Positions 51,891-61,811 of a stretch of DNA of 64,000 nucleotides are shown one piece after another. The DNA is from Buttiauxella agrestis (GTDB lineage Bacteria > Pseudomonadota > Gammaproteobacteria > Enterobacterales > Enterobacteriaceae): NCBI RefSeq assembly GCF_900446255.1, contig NZ_UIGI01000001.1, positions 1 to 64,000 on the forward strand. Direction: 5' to 3'. Made by a program: the position numbers and the translations under genes. The notes beneath the pieces were generated by a model that ran no database searches, was not told where the DNA came from, and worked only from the letters and a program-made list of their open reading frames with translations. Position 1 is the first letter of the stretch; the number at the start of each line of letters is the position of its first letter.

Positions 51891-54011
51891 ATGAAAAAGG
51901 TCCTGTTTTATTTACTGCTATTGGTATTAGCGCCAATAGCAGTCCTGATCATCATTACGCCTATGGACAGCCAGAAGCAGTATATCTTTGGCTTTATTAG
52001 CCTTGCGATTCTGTTTTTATTAGGCTTCAGCAAAAAGCACAGCGTCTCGATAATCATGATGCTGGTCTCGGTTTTGATGTCGACGCGTTATATTTATTTC
52101 CGTGCGACACAAACGCTGCACTTTAATTCTGAAATAGAAGCCATTCTGGGAATAGGGTTATTTTTAGCTGAACTTTATATCTGGGTCGTTTTATTACTGA
52201 GTTATCTGCAAACCGCTTTCCCATTAAAAAGGGGAATTGTGCCGTTGCCGGAAGATACGTCGACCTGGCCGACGGTGGATGTTTACGTCCCGAGTTATAA
52301 CGAAAGCCTCGAAGTGGTACGCGATACCGTGCTCGCTGCGCAATGTATCGATTACCCGCGCGACAAGATCAAAATCTATCTGCTTGATGACGGTAAACGG
52401 CGCGAGTTTGCGGTGTTTGCCGCAGATGCGGGCGTGGGTTACATCACGCGTAACGATAACTCGCATGCTAAAGCCGGGAACCTCAACCACGCCATGAAAC
52501 TCACCAAAGGTGAGCTGATCTGCGTATTTGACTGCGACCACGTCGCCACGCGTATTTTCCTGCAAGCGACCGTCGGTGCGTTCCTGAAAGACCCGAAACT
52601 GGCTCTGTTGCAGACTCCGCACTATTTCTACTCGCCCGATCCGTTCGAGCGTAACTTATCCGGCGGGAAAAACATTCCCAACGAAGGCGCGTTGTTCTAC
52701 GGCCCGATTCAGCAGGGGAATGACAATTGGAACGCGACATTCTTCTGCGGCTCCTGCGCAGTGATTCGCCGTAGCGCACTCGAAGAAATCGGTGGTTTTG
52801 CGGTAGAAACCGTCACCGAAGATGCGCACACCGCGTTGAAAATGCAGCGCCTTGGCTGGAAATCCGCGTTCCTGGATATCCCTCTGGCGGCGGGCCTTGC
52901 GACTGAGCGCCTGGTACTGCACGTGATTCAGCGAACCCGCTGGGCGCGCGGCATGACGCAAATCTTCCGCCTCGATAACCCGTTATTTGGCCGTGGCCTG
53001 AAATGGCAGCAGCGTCTGTGTTATCTCAACGCGATGCTCTATTTCCAGTTCGCCTTGCCGCGCGTGGCGTTTGTGACGGCGCCGCTGGCGTATTTGCTGT
53101 TCAACCTGAACATCATCCACTCCTCGGCGAGTCTGATTTTTGCTTACGCCCTGCCGCATCTGATATTGAGCATTTACCTCAACTCACGCATGAACGGACG
53201 CTATCGCTACAGTTTCTGGGGTGAGATTTACGACATGGTGATGGCTTTCCACCTGGTTCTGCCGACGGCCGTCACGATGCTGTTCCCGAAACGCGGCAAA
53301 TTCAACGTGACCGATAAAGGCGCGCTGTTGAACGTCGGATACTTCGATTTCAGCGTCGTGCGTCCGCATATGATTGTCGCGGTTTTACTGGCCGTCGCGG
53401 TGGTCGCCGGGATAGTGCGTGCCTGCGCCCATGACTATTTCGGCGTGGATCCGAATGTTATCGCGCTCAACGTGGGCTGGGGGTTATATAGCCTGGTGTT
53501 CCTGCTAGCGGCGATTGCCGTCGCCCGTGAAACGCGTCAGACCCGTAAAACCATTCGTATTGATGTCGATATTCCCGTGGTGATCCACTACGCCAGCGGG
53601 ATTTCATCGCGCAGTAATACGCTCGATTTGTCGATGGGCGGCTGCCGAATTGCGGTGCCGGACGATCGCCATCTCACCGATGAAATTGAAGAAATTGAGC
53701 TGCAACTGAAGTCCGGCTCCATCAGTATTCCGGTGCAAGTGATTGCCAACGACGAACAGGCGATTCGCCTGCAATTTGAAGAGATCCCACTCGACCGTCG
53801 CCGTGAGCTGGTGCGCGTGGTTCTGGCGCGTGCTGATGCCTGGATTCACCCACCGAAGCCGCAGGATAACCCGTTCCGTTCCCTGCTTATCATCATCCGT
53901 TGTGTGTTTGACTTGTTCTGGCTGACCTGGAAATCACGTCGCGAAAACCGCCGTCTGCGCCAGGAAGAAGCGAAGCGTATGGAAAGTGCCAGTGAGGACA
54001 ACGTGACATGA
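51891..54011 (+). CDS. bcsA: Cellulose synthase catalytic subunit BcsA
   Basis: Inner-membrane GT2 processive synthase polymerising UDP-glucose into beta-1,4-glucan and extruding it. At 706 residues it is the short form lacking the long N-terminal extension of E. coli BcsA. Catalytic motifs are intact: DDG (166-168), DCD (214-216), TED (309-311) and QRTRW (347-351). A C-terminal PilZ domain carries the c-di-GMP elements RETRQTRKTIR and DLSMGG. About eight helices flank the GT domain. bcsB overlaps the stop by 4 bp. Confidence 0.97.
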   Translation: MKKVLFYLLLLVLAPIAVLIIITPMDSQKQYIFGFISLAILFLLGFSKKHSVSIIMMLVSVLMSTRYIYFRATQTLHFNSEIEAILGIGLFLAELYIWVVLLLSYLQTAFPLKRGIVPLPEDTSTWPTVDVYVPSYNESLEVVRDTVLAAQCIDYPRDKIKIYLLDDGKRREFAVFAADAGVGYITRNDNSHAKAGNLNHAMKLTKGELICVFDCDHVATRIFLQATVGAFLKDPKLALLQTPHYFYSPDPFERNLSGGKNIPNEGALFYGPIQQGNDNWNATFFCGSCAVIRRSALEEIGGFAVETVTEDAHTALKMQRLGWKSAFLDIPLAAGLATERLVLHVIQRTRWARGMTQIFRLDNPLFGRGLKWQQRLCYLNAMLYFQFALPRVAFVTAPLAYLLFNLNIIHSSASLIFAYALPHLILSIYLNSRMNGRYRYSFWGEIYDMVMAFHLVLPTAVTMLFPKRGKFNVTDKGALLNVGYFDFSVVRPHMIVAVLLAVAVVAGIVRACAHDYFGVDPNVIALNVGWGLYSLVFLLAAIAVARETRQTRKTIRIDVDIPVVIHYASGISSRSNTLDLSMGGCRIAVPDDRHLTDEIEEIELQLKSGSISIPVQVIANDEQAIRLQFEEIPLDRRRELVRVVLARADAWIHPPKPQDNPFRSLLIIIRCVFDLFWLTWKSRRENRRLRQEEAKRMESASEDNVT

Positions 54012-56329
54012 AACGGATGACCGTTAAAGTTTGCCAGTTATTGCTCGCGTTAAGTGTTTTAAGCTCGCCCGTTATGGCCGAAGACACCACGACGGTAGAG
54101 TCACAAATTCCGCTGGATTTACCGGCACCGGACGTTGCTTCTCCGGCGGTCGTGGCCCCGTCGTCGCCATCGGTCTTCACGCCGGGCAACGTCAGCAGTA
54201 TTACCGTGGCGCAAATGGGCCAGCCGCGCGGCGTCATGCTCAGTGGCGGCCAGTTGCAGGCAGGGATCGACTTTACGTTGCCCGCAGATCAGGTCATCAC
54301 CAATGCGCAACTGCTGCTGAATCTGAAAGTGTCTCCGGCGATGGCGGCACGTAACACCACATTGCAACTGATGATGAACGGTCAGCCGTTGGGGACGGTG
54401 CCGCTAGGTTCTGCGGACAGCGATGTCTCGAATTACCAGCTGGACATTCCGGCGGCGATGGTGGTGTCGAGCAACAACATCAGCTTTAAAATCAACGATG
54501 GCGATGCGTTACTGTGCCTGCGTGACCTGTCTGATAAATACCAGGTCACGATCATGCCGACCACGCGCCTGGATCTCGAAGGCCAGCAGTTGAATATCGG
54601 TGCGGATCTCAGCCATTTCCCGCGCCCATTCTTTGACTCAATGCAGATGACTCCGGCCTCTGTGGCGTTTGCCTTCCCGGCCAAAACGCTGCCTGAGCAG
54701 GTGAGTGCTGCGGCCCTGGTGGCGTCCTGGTTGGGGATCGAAGCGGATTACCGTGGGATTTCCTTTAACGCGCTGCACGACAAATTGCCCGAGAAAAACG
54801 GCATTCTGTTTGGTAAGCCGGGCGACCAGATTGGCGGCCTGACGTTACCTGCAACGCAAAAACCGATGCTGCAAATCATCGATAATCCCGGCAACCCGGT
54901 TTATAAACTGCTGTTAGTGGTGGGGAATTCAGATCAGCAACTTCGCGCGGCAGCGTGGCGTTTAACTCACGGTAAATTTGACGGGCAAACCGCCAGCACC
55001 GCCGTTGAAAACCAGGTGATTCCGGTGAGCAAAGCGTATGACGCGCCGCGCTGGATTTCTACCGAACGCCCGGTGCGTTTAACTGAACTGATGCGCAAAG
55101 ACCAAAGCCTGACCGCAACGGGGATCTGGCACGAGCCATTAAGCGTTGCCTTCCGCGCCGCGCCGGATTTGTTCTTGTGGGATGGCGATACGATCCCGAT
55201 GAAAATCGGTTATCGCTTCCCAACGGAAAACTGGATAGACGAAGAGCGTTCGTACCTTTCCATGACGTTCAACGGCACCTTCCTCAACAACCTGCCGGTG
55301 AACAAGCAAGGTGCGCTGGAAACGTTGTGGCGCAAAGTGGGCGGCGATGCACGTCAGGAACATTACAACCTCGCGCTACAACCGTATCTGATTTACGGCG
55401 ACAACCAATTATCGCTGTACTTCAACATCCAGACCAAAGAAACCGCGCCGTGTAGCGTGCTGCTTAATAACAACATTAAGAGCCGTATCGATGATGATTC
55501 CTGGATTGATTTGAGCAAAACGCGCCACTTCTCGCTGCTGCCAAACCTCTCCTATTTCGTTGGTGCTTCGTTCCCGTTCTCCCGCTTTGCGGATTACTCA
55601 CATACCGTTCTGCTGCTGCCTGAAAACCCAGGTGAGACTGAAATCAGCACCCTGCTGAATATGGCGGCTCGTTCGGGAAATGCGACCGGGGCATCGCTTA
55701 ACAACAACGCGGTGATGTTTGGCCTGCCGACCGGCGGCGCGAACCTGCAACGCCTTGAAGAAAGCCATGTGCTGGCGGTTTCGACCATCAATCAGAATGC
55801 GTTCAACCGCACGTTACTGGCGCAGTCGCCATTTACCAGCAATGAGCATTCGTTCGGCGTTCGTGAACGTTCAATCTGGCAAAAAATTCAAAGCTGGATA
55901 GAAGGCGACTGGGGTTCGACGGGTATCGCCGCCGACCGCTATTTCTCCTCTAACGAAGCGTGGCGCGGGTTTGTGAGTTTCCGTTCGCAATGGAACCCGG
56001 ATCGCGTGGTGGTGATGGCGATTGGTAGCACCGACGAACAACTCTCACGGCTTCAGACGGATCTCAGCTCGGCCCGAATCAACGCCAGTATTCGTGGCGA
56101 TGCGGCGATCATTACCGATGAAAACGGGGTCCGCAGTTTCCGTGTCGGCCAGCAGTTCCCGAGCGGCCAAATGCCGTGGTACATGATGGTGGTCTGGTAT
56201 GCCAACCAGCACTCCGCCTTCCTGGCCATTTTAGGTTTGTTGTTCGCCACGGTAATCGGCCTGAGCTTGTATGCCTTACTGAAAAAACGCGCACAAAAAC
56301 GTCTTAATCCACAGGATGATGGTAAGTAA
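54008..56329 (+). CDS. bcsB: Cellulose synthase periplasmic subunit BcsB
   Basis: A 773-residue periplasmic protein anchored by one C-terminal helix that completes the BcsA-BcsB channel. A signal peptide ends PVMA near residue 25; two carbohydrate-binding/flavodoxin-like repeats follow (GVMLSGGQLQAGIDFTLPAD, FLWDGDTIPMKIGYRFP), and the tail has ILGLLFATVIGLSLYALLKK. The start overlaps bcsA (ATGA). Confidence 0.95.
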   Translation: MKRMTVKVCQLLLALSVLSSPVMAEDTTTVESQIPLDLPAPDVASPAVVAPSSPSVFTPGNVSSITVAQMGQPRGVMLSGGQLQAGIDFTLPADQVITNAQLLLNLKVSPAMAARNTTLQLMMNGQPLGTVPLGSADSDVSNYQLDIPAAMVVSSNNISFKINDGDALLCLRDLSDKYQVTIMPTTRLDLEGQQLNIGADLSHFPRPFFDSMQMTPASVAFAFPAKTLPEQVSAAALVASWLGIEADYRGISFNALHDKLPEKNGILFGKPGDQIGGLTLPATQKPMLQIIDNPGNPVYKLLLVVGNSDQQLRAAAWRLTHGKFDGQTASTAVENQVIPVSKAYDAPRWISTERPVRLTELMRKDQSLTATGIWHEPLSVAFRAAPDLFLWDGDTIPMKIGYRFPTENWIDEERSYLSMTFNGTFLNNLPVNKQGALETLWRKVGGDARQEHYNLALQPYLIYGDNQLSLYFNIQTKETAPCSVLLNNNIKSRIDDDSWIDLSKTRHFSLLPNLSYFVGASFPFSRFADYSHTVLLLPENPGETEISTLLNMAARSGNATGASLNNNAVMFGLPTGGANLQRLEESHVLAVSTINQNAFNRTLLAQSPFTSNEHSFGVRERSIWQKIQSWIEGDWGSTGIAADRYFSSNEAWRGFVSFRSQWNPDRVVVMAIGSTDEQLSRLQTDLSSARINASIRGDAAIITDENGVRSFRVGQQFPSGQMPWYMMVVWYANQHSAFLAILGLLFATVIGLSLYALLKKRAQKRLNPQDDGK

Positions 56330-56341
56330 AGGTGGTGCTCA

Positions 56342-59300
56342 ATGACTTATAAAAACAAAACTGCCCGGCACCTGTTAACTCTGTGCTTCTTTGGTGGCCT
56401 GACGTTGAGTGCGACGGCTGCGGATAATAATCCGGCGTTAAAAGCGTTGTTTGATCAGGCTAACTACTGGCATGAAAAGTCACACGACGAGCTGGCGAAA
56501 GAAGCGCTGCAAAAGGTGTTGATGGTTGACGCCAACAACACCCAGGCGATGTACCTGATGGCGTTGTGGTCGCAGCAGGCCGGAGATATCAAAGGTGCCA
56601 CACAGTGGCGCGAACGCCTTGCGTCTGTTTCGCCGCAGGATAACAATTTGCAGGCGTTAGATAACGCGAAACAAATTCAGCAAATCCCTCGCGGGCAGTT
56701 GGATTTGGCTCGCCAGCAAGCACGCAGCGGCAACGTTCCCGCCGCCCTTGCGACCTGGCGTAATTTGTTTAACGGCGACCAACCGCCGCCAAGTCTTGCC
56801 CCGGAATATTACCTGACGATGGCGGGCGATAAATCGCTCTACCCGCAGGCGGTGGCAGGTCTTCGCCAGTTCACCGCGCAAAACCCGCAGGATAACGGCG
56901 GGCGCATCGCGCTGGGTAAAGTGCTGACTTATCAGGAAGGGACGCGCCGTGAAGGCATGGACATCCTGCAAAATATGGCCAGTGGCAGCCAGGATGCGGA
57001 CAAAGCGCTGCGCCAGGCGTTGTTGTGGCTTGGCCCAACGGCGAGCGACGAGCCGTATTATCAAACCTTCCTGCAACGCCATCCGAAAGATACAGCGGTG
57101 CAAGATCACTACCGTAAAAACATCGGCGGTGCGGCGAAAGGCGAAGGCTTTACCGCGCTTAATAGCGGGAATACCGATGCGGCGAAAAGCCAGTTTGAAC
57201 AAGTGCTGCAAACCAACCCGCAAGACGCCGACGCGCTGGCAGGCATGGGTTATATCGCGCAACGTAAAGGCGATTACACCGCCGCCGCAGAATATTTAAA
57301 TCGTGCGGCGAACCTCGGCGGTGAACAGTCCGGCGAGCGCAAACAGCAGGCCGATGACGCCGAGTTTTACGGGCAACTGGCGAGCGCACAGGCCGCGTTT
57401 AAACAAGGCAATATCAGCCAGGCGCTGGCACTCAGCGCACCGCTGGCGCAACAAAGCGGTGAACGCGGGACATCAGCGAAATTATTCCGCGCCGATGTTC
57501 AGCGCCACAATAAAGATTACGCCGCTGCCGAGCAGACGCTGCGCAGTTTGCTGACCGATCAGCCCAATAACGGCCCGGCTCGTGAAAACCTCTATTACGT
57601 GTTGCACGAGCAGAACAAAACCGCCGAAGCGCAGGCGATGTTACAAACGTTGCCTGCCAGTTTGCAGGCAAAATTGCAGCCGCGAGTTTCTGGCGGCAAT
57701 CCTGCCGATCCGGTGCGGCGTCAGGCGCAACAGGCCGTCGCAAATGGCAATCCGCAACAGGCCATTGCGATTTTGCAGCAGGGCGTTTCGCGTTATCCAT
57801 CTGACCCGTGGCTGCGCCTCGACTTAGCGCGTCAGCTCCAGAAACAGGGGAATAGCGCGGAGGCGAGCAACGTGATGTCGCCGTCGTTCCGCCCAAATGC
57901 CACCCATACCGAACTGTATGCCGGTGCGCTGTTTGCCAGCGAAAACAACGCATGGCAGCAAGCGCAGACGCTGCTTTCGCGTATTCCGGCCTCCAGCCAG
58001 AACAGCGATATGCGCTCGCTTGCGTCACGGGTGAACTACAACCTGCAAATGTCGGTCGCCGAACGCTATCTGGCGCAGGGCGATACGGTTGCGGCGGCGA
58101 ATACCTTAAAAGCACTGGCTACGCGTCCGCCACAAAGCCCGGCTGATGCCGGTAAACTGGCAAAAATGCTGGCGCAATCTGGCGATGTCACTACCGCCGT
58201 GGCAATTGTGCGCGGCAACATGAGCCGTGGCGTGCAGGGCAATGCCGGTGATTACGGCGACCAGATTGCGGTGCTAAACCAGGCGGGCCTCGGGCGTGAA
58301 GCGCAGGCATTTCTGGCCAGCCCGGAATTGCAGTCGCGCAGCACCCCGACGCAACTGGCGAGTATTCGCAATGGTTATGTCATTAACGAAGCCGATCAGC
58401 TACGCACGCAGGGCAACTATGCGGCGGCGTACGACAAACTGATTCGTGCGATGCAAAACGATCCGCAAAACACCGACCTGATGTTTGCCATGGCGCGTTT
58501 GTATCAGTCCGGCAAAATGAACAAAGAAGCGGGTCTGGTTTACGACTATTTGATGACGCGCGACACGCCGCAACAAGATGCGCGTACGGGAGCAATTGAC
58601 GTCGCGCTGGCGAATAAAGATGTCGATAAAGCGAAGCAGTTGGCTGCGGGTTTACGAAACGACGAATCCCCGGATCGCCTGCTGCTGCTGGCACGCGTGG
58701 CGGAAGCCGATGGCAATCACCAACAGGCGATGAGCTATTTACGCACCGCCCGTGGCAAATTAGTGGGCCTGCAAGGGGTTGAAAGCGGCACGGCGCCAAC
58801 GCTGGGTGGCCTGGCGCTGGCAGATAACCCGTTCACCCCGAAAACGTCCGTTGCTCCGCAAGCTACCGCATCCAACTCGCTGTATGGTGAAGCGATGCCG
58901 TGGCAGGTCGCACAGCTGGCGCGTAATCCGCAAACCGCGCCTGTGGGCACGACGCGTACTGACTTGCCGGTTGAAACGGCACAGGCGGGCACGTTGCGCC
59001 AGGTCGATAACATGATGGAACAGCTTACCGAGAAAACCTCCACCTGGGCGCGTGGAGCGGTGTCGGTGCGTGGGCGTGATGGTGAAAGTGGCCTGAGCAA
59101 ACTCACTGAAATTAAAGCACCGTTACAGTGGTCAACCGTGCCGTTTGGCGACTCGCGATTGGATTTGAACGTGACGCCAATCAGCCTGAACGCCGGGAGT
59201 TCGTCAAACGAGTCCAGCCGCCGCTTTGGTACGGGTGCTCTGATTCAGGGGCAAGTGGGCGAGGAGTTGTATAACGCTTCAACCACCACACCGCCAGAGC

Positions 59301-60190
59301 TGCCAAATATCGACAAGATAATCGTGCCGTCTCAGGGTTCGCAAAGTGCGGCGGGTGTCGAAGTGGGCATGGCGTTAACCGGCGAGCAGTACAAGCTGGA
59401 TATCGGTTCCACGCCGCTGAGTCAGGATTTGAATACCGTGGTCGGTGGCGTGCAATGGTCGCCACAATTAACGGATTACCTGAAATTAGTGCTGACCGGT
59501 GAGCGCCGGGCGGTGGTCGATAGCCTGCTTTCTTATGTGGGTGTCGAAGACAAATACAGCGGCAAAAAATGGGGTCAGGTCACCAAAAACGGCGGTAGCG
59601 CACAGTTGAGCTACGACGATGGTGACGCCGGTTTTTATGCCGGTGTTGGCCTGTATAACTACCGTGGCGAAAACGTCCCGAGCAACGACAACTTCACGGG
59701 TAACGCAGGCGTTTATATTCGCCCGTACCATGCTGATGACCGCGAACTGAAAACCGGTATCAGCATGACTTACATGGATTACTCGAAAAACCTCAGCTAC
59801 TTCAGCTACGGGCAAGGCGGCTATTTCAGCCCGCAGGATTACATCAGCGTCTCCTTCCCGGTGGATTATTCGCAGAAGTTTGATAACTGGACGATGTCTG
59901 TCGGCGCGTCGCTGGGCTACCAGTCGTATAGCCAGGACGAAAGCCCGTACTTCCCGACCGATTCAGCAATGCAGTCGCAACTGGAAAACTACGTGGCTAA
60001 CGGCTTTGCCAAAGAGGCGTGGTACAGCGGCAGCAGCGAAAACGGCATGGGCTACAACCTTCGCGCCGCAGCCGATTACAAAGTGAATAAAGACATGACG
60101 ATTGGTGGCCAGGTTGGATATGACACCTTTGGTGATTACAACGAAAGTACCGCGCAACTCTACTTCCGTTACCTGCTGGGGAATAATTAA
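56342..60190 (+). CDS. bcsC: Cellulose export outer-membrane protein BcsC
   Basis: A 1282-residue exporter: signal peptide ending TAA near residue 27, an extended periplasmic superhelix of tetratricopeptide repeats over about residues 30-800 (QAMYLMALWSQQAGDIKGAT, ADALAGMGYIAQRKGDYTAA and others), then a C-terminal outer-membrane beta-barrel from about residue 930 (STWARGAVSVRGRDGESGLS onward) ending YFRYLLGNN. It is longer than the E. coli protein (about 1157 residues as recalled). It is followed after 2 bp by bcsD. Confidence 0.95.
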   Translation: MTYKNKTARHLLTLCFFGGLTLSATAADNNPALKALFDQANYWHEKSHDELAKEALQKVLMVDANNTQAMYLMALWSQQAGDIKGATQWRERLASVSPQDNNLQALDNAKQIQQIPRGQLDLARQQARSGNVPAALATWRNLFNGDQPPPSLAPEYYLTMAGDKSLYPQAVAGLRQFTAQNPQDNGGRIALGKVLTYQEGTRREGMDILQNMASGSQDADKALRQALLWLGPTASDEPYYQTFLQRHPKDTAVQDHYRKNIGGAAKGEGFTALNSGNTDAAKSQFEQVLQTNPQDADALAGMGYIAQRKGDYTAAAEYLNRAANLGGEQSGERKQQADDAEFYGQLASAQAAFKQGNISQALALSAPLAQQSGERGTSAKLFRADVQRHNKDYAAAEQTLRSLLTDQPNNGPARENLYYVLHEQNKTAEAQAMLQTLPASLQAKLQPRVSGGNPADPVRRQAQQAVANGNPQQAIAILQQGVSRYPSDPWLRLDLARQLQKQGNSAEASNVMSPSFRPNATHTELYAGALFASENNAWQQAQTLLSRIPASSQNSDMRSLASRVNYNLQMSVAERYLAQGDTVAAANTLKALATRPPQSPADAGKLAKMLAQSGDVTTAVAIVRGNMSRGVQGNAGDYGDQIAVLNQAGLGREAQAFLASPELQSRSTPTQLASIRNGYVINEADQLRTQGNYAAAYDKLIRAMQNDPQNTDLMFAMARLYQSGKMNKEAGLVYDYLMTRDTPQQDARTGAIDVALANKDVDKAKQLAAGLRNDESPDRLLLLARVAEADGNHQQAMSYLRTARGKLVGLQGVESGTAPTLGGLALADNPFTPKTSVAPQATASNSLYGEAMPWQVAQLARNPQTAPVGTTRTDLPVETAQAGTLRQVDNMMEQLTEKTSTWARGAVSVRGRDGESGLSKLTEIKAPLQWSTVPFGDSRLDLNVTPISLNAGSSSNESSRRFGTGALIQGQVGEELYNASTTTPPELPNIDKIIVPSQGSQSAAGVEVGMALTGEQYKLDIGSTPLSQDLNTVVGGVQWSPQLTDYLKLVLTGERRAVVDSLLSYVGVEDKYSGKKWGQVTKNGGSAQLSYDDGDAGFYAGVGLYNYRGENVPSNDNFTGNAGVYIRPYHADDRELKTGISMTYMDYSKNLSYFSYGQGGYFSPQDYISVSFPVDYSQKFDNWTMSVGASLGYQSYSQDESPYFPTDSAMQSQLENYVANGFAKEAWYSGSSENGMGYNLRAAADYKVNKDMTIGGQVGYDTFGDYNESTAQLYFRYLLGNN

Positions 60191-60192
60191 GC

Positions 60193-60660
60193 ATGAATGA
60201 CGCGCAGCTTTTGAAATACTTTCAGAGTCAGCAAACGCAACCGGGCTGGTTCTCTCTGCTCCACATCATGATTGAAAGCATGGTGGCGAATGCGGGGGAA
60301 GGGGAAAGCCGCCAGTTTCTGGTGCAAATGGGCGACACCTTAGCCGGGCGTTTCCCATTACCTGTCGCAAGAACTGTGGGCGAACTCGAAACACAGATAA
60401 ATGGCAGACTCGCCATTTTCAACTGGGGCTATATTGATATTGAGGTCAGCGAAACGGCGATGCTTATTCGCCATATGGCTTTACCTGTCCCTGGCGAAGA
60501 AGCGCAGCAGGCTTCCTGGAACAACGCTTTTAGCGCGGTTCTGGAAGGCGTGTACGCCCGTTGGATTCGCGATCAGGGTGGTAAACCGCATGTATCGCTG
60601 TGGCGCGAATCTTCACCGTCGACAACAGTGGTACACTTCAGATATCAAATTAGTCGATGA
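60193..60660 (+). CDS. bcsD: Cellulose synthase subunit BcsD
   Basis: A 155-residue protein of the BcsD/AxCesD family, which in Komagataeibacter forms a periplasmic octamer that gathers glucan chains into ribbons; in enterics it may act in the cytoplasm or periplasm, and no signal peptide is visible here. It begins MNDAQLLKYFQSQQTQPGWF and ends STTVVHFRYQISR. Its presence defines a type I bcs operon. It starts 2 bp after bcsC. Confidence 0.9.
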   Translation: MNDAQLLKYFQSQQTQPGWFSLLHIMIESMVANAGEGESRQFLVQMGDTLAGRFPLPVARTVGELETQINGRLAIFNWGYIDIEVSETAMLIRHMALPVPGEEAQQASWNNAFSAVLEGVYARWIRDQGGKPHVSLWRESSPSTTVVHFRYQISR

Positions 60661-60669
60661 GGTGCTTCG

Positions 60670-61665
60670 ATGTGGCAGCGATACAAAACGCTGATAGTGG
60701 CAATATTCGCTTTGATCTTCAGCCATCACGCGCTGGCTGATGGCGCATGGGATAGCTATAAGTCGCGATTTTTAATGCCGGATGGTCGCATCGTCGATAC
60801 CGGCAATAAAAGCGTCAGTCACACCGAAGGCCAGGGTTTCGCCATGATGATGGCGGTGCTAAACGATGACCGTGACAGTTTCGATAAGATATGGGGCTGG
60901 ACGCGTACGACCCTGAAAAACCCGGAAAATGGTTTGTTTTACTGGCGCTATAACCCCGTTGAAGCACAACCTATTACCGATAAAAATAACGCCACCGATG
61001 GCGATACGTTTATTGCATGGGCGCTGTTAAAAGCCGGGGAAAAGTGGAGCGACAAAGATTATCTCAATGAATCTGATGCCATCACCAAGGCGTTGGTTGC
61101 CCATAACGTGATTCGTTTTGCGGGCTACCAGGTGATGCTGCCCGGAGCTAAAGGCTTTAATCTCAACAGTTACGTAAACCTCAACCCTTCCTATTTCATC
61201 TTCCCGGCGTGGCAGGATTTTGCCAATCGTAGCCATTTAATGGTGTGGCGAGATTTGATCAACGACGGGCAGAAGCTGCTCGGGAAAATGCATTTTGGCA
61301 ACCCGCAGCTTCCATCTGACTGGGTTTCTTTATATTCCGATGGGCGAACCGTCCCGGCAAAACAGTGGCCAGCTCGTTTTAGCTACGATGCGATTCGCGT
61401 CCCGCTTTATGTGTACTGGTTTAACCACAGCAGCCCGCAGTTACAGGTTTATAAAGCCTGGTGGGGGCGTTTCGCGCGTGATAAAACTCCAGCCTGGGTG
61501 AATGTCACCACTGGTGATCCGGCACCTTATATGATGGACGGCGGCTTGCTGGCGGTACGCGATTTAGTGCTGCAACCCGCAAGTGCCGCGCAACCGCAAA
61601 TTACCGCGCAAGAAGATTATTATTCTGCGAGTTTAAAGATGCTGGTGGCGCTATCGACGAAGTGA
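60670..61665 (+). CDS. bcsZ: Periplasmic endo-1,4-beta-glucanase BcsZ (GH8)
   Basis: A 331-residue secreted GH8 cellulase that trims nascent glucan and supports proper export. The signal peptide ends ALA before DGAWDSYKSRF. The catalytic acid is Glu53 in SHTEGQGFAMM, and the conserved TDGDTFIAWALL segment follows; the body has the (alpha/alpha)6 pattern. It is the last gene of the operon and a hairpin follows. Here it lies after bcsD rather than between bcsB and bcsC as in E. coli. Confidence 0.94.
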   Translation: MWQRYKTLIVAIFALIFSHHALADGAWDSYKSRFLMPDGRIVDTGNKSVSHTEGQGFAMMMAVLNDDRDSFDKIWGWTRTTLKNPENGLFYWRYNPVEAQPITDKNNATDGDTFIAWALLKAGEKWSDKDYLNESDAITKALVAHNVIRFAGYQVMLPGAKGFNLNSYVNLNPSYFIFPAWQDFANRSHLMVWRDLINDGQKLLGKMHFGNPQLPSDWVSLYSDGRTVPAKQWPARFSYDAIRVPLYVYWFNHSSPQLQVYKAWWGRFARDKTPAWVNVTTGDPAPYMMDGGLLAVRDLVLQPASAAQPQITAQEDYYSASLKMLVALSTK

Positions 61666-61681
61666 GTTGATGGTTGGTGTC

Positions 61682-61715
61682 AGCCCCTCACCGCTATATT
61701 CATGGGTGCGGGGCT
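61682..61715 (+). terminator. Probable terminator of the bcs operon
   Basis: AGCCCC (61682-61687) pairs with GGGGCT (61710-61715), followed by TTTAGATT. The loop is long, but position directly after bcsZ fits. Confidence 0.6.
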
Positions 61716-61811
61716 TTAGATTGATATTCGATCCGAAACCAGAATTGTTCTGCCCTTCTTTTTGTGTGTAAATCCTTTATGCCTGTTGATTATTAATAAA
61801 GGAGTCTACTC

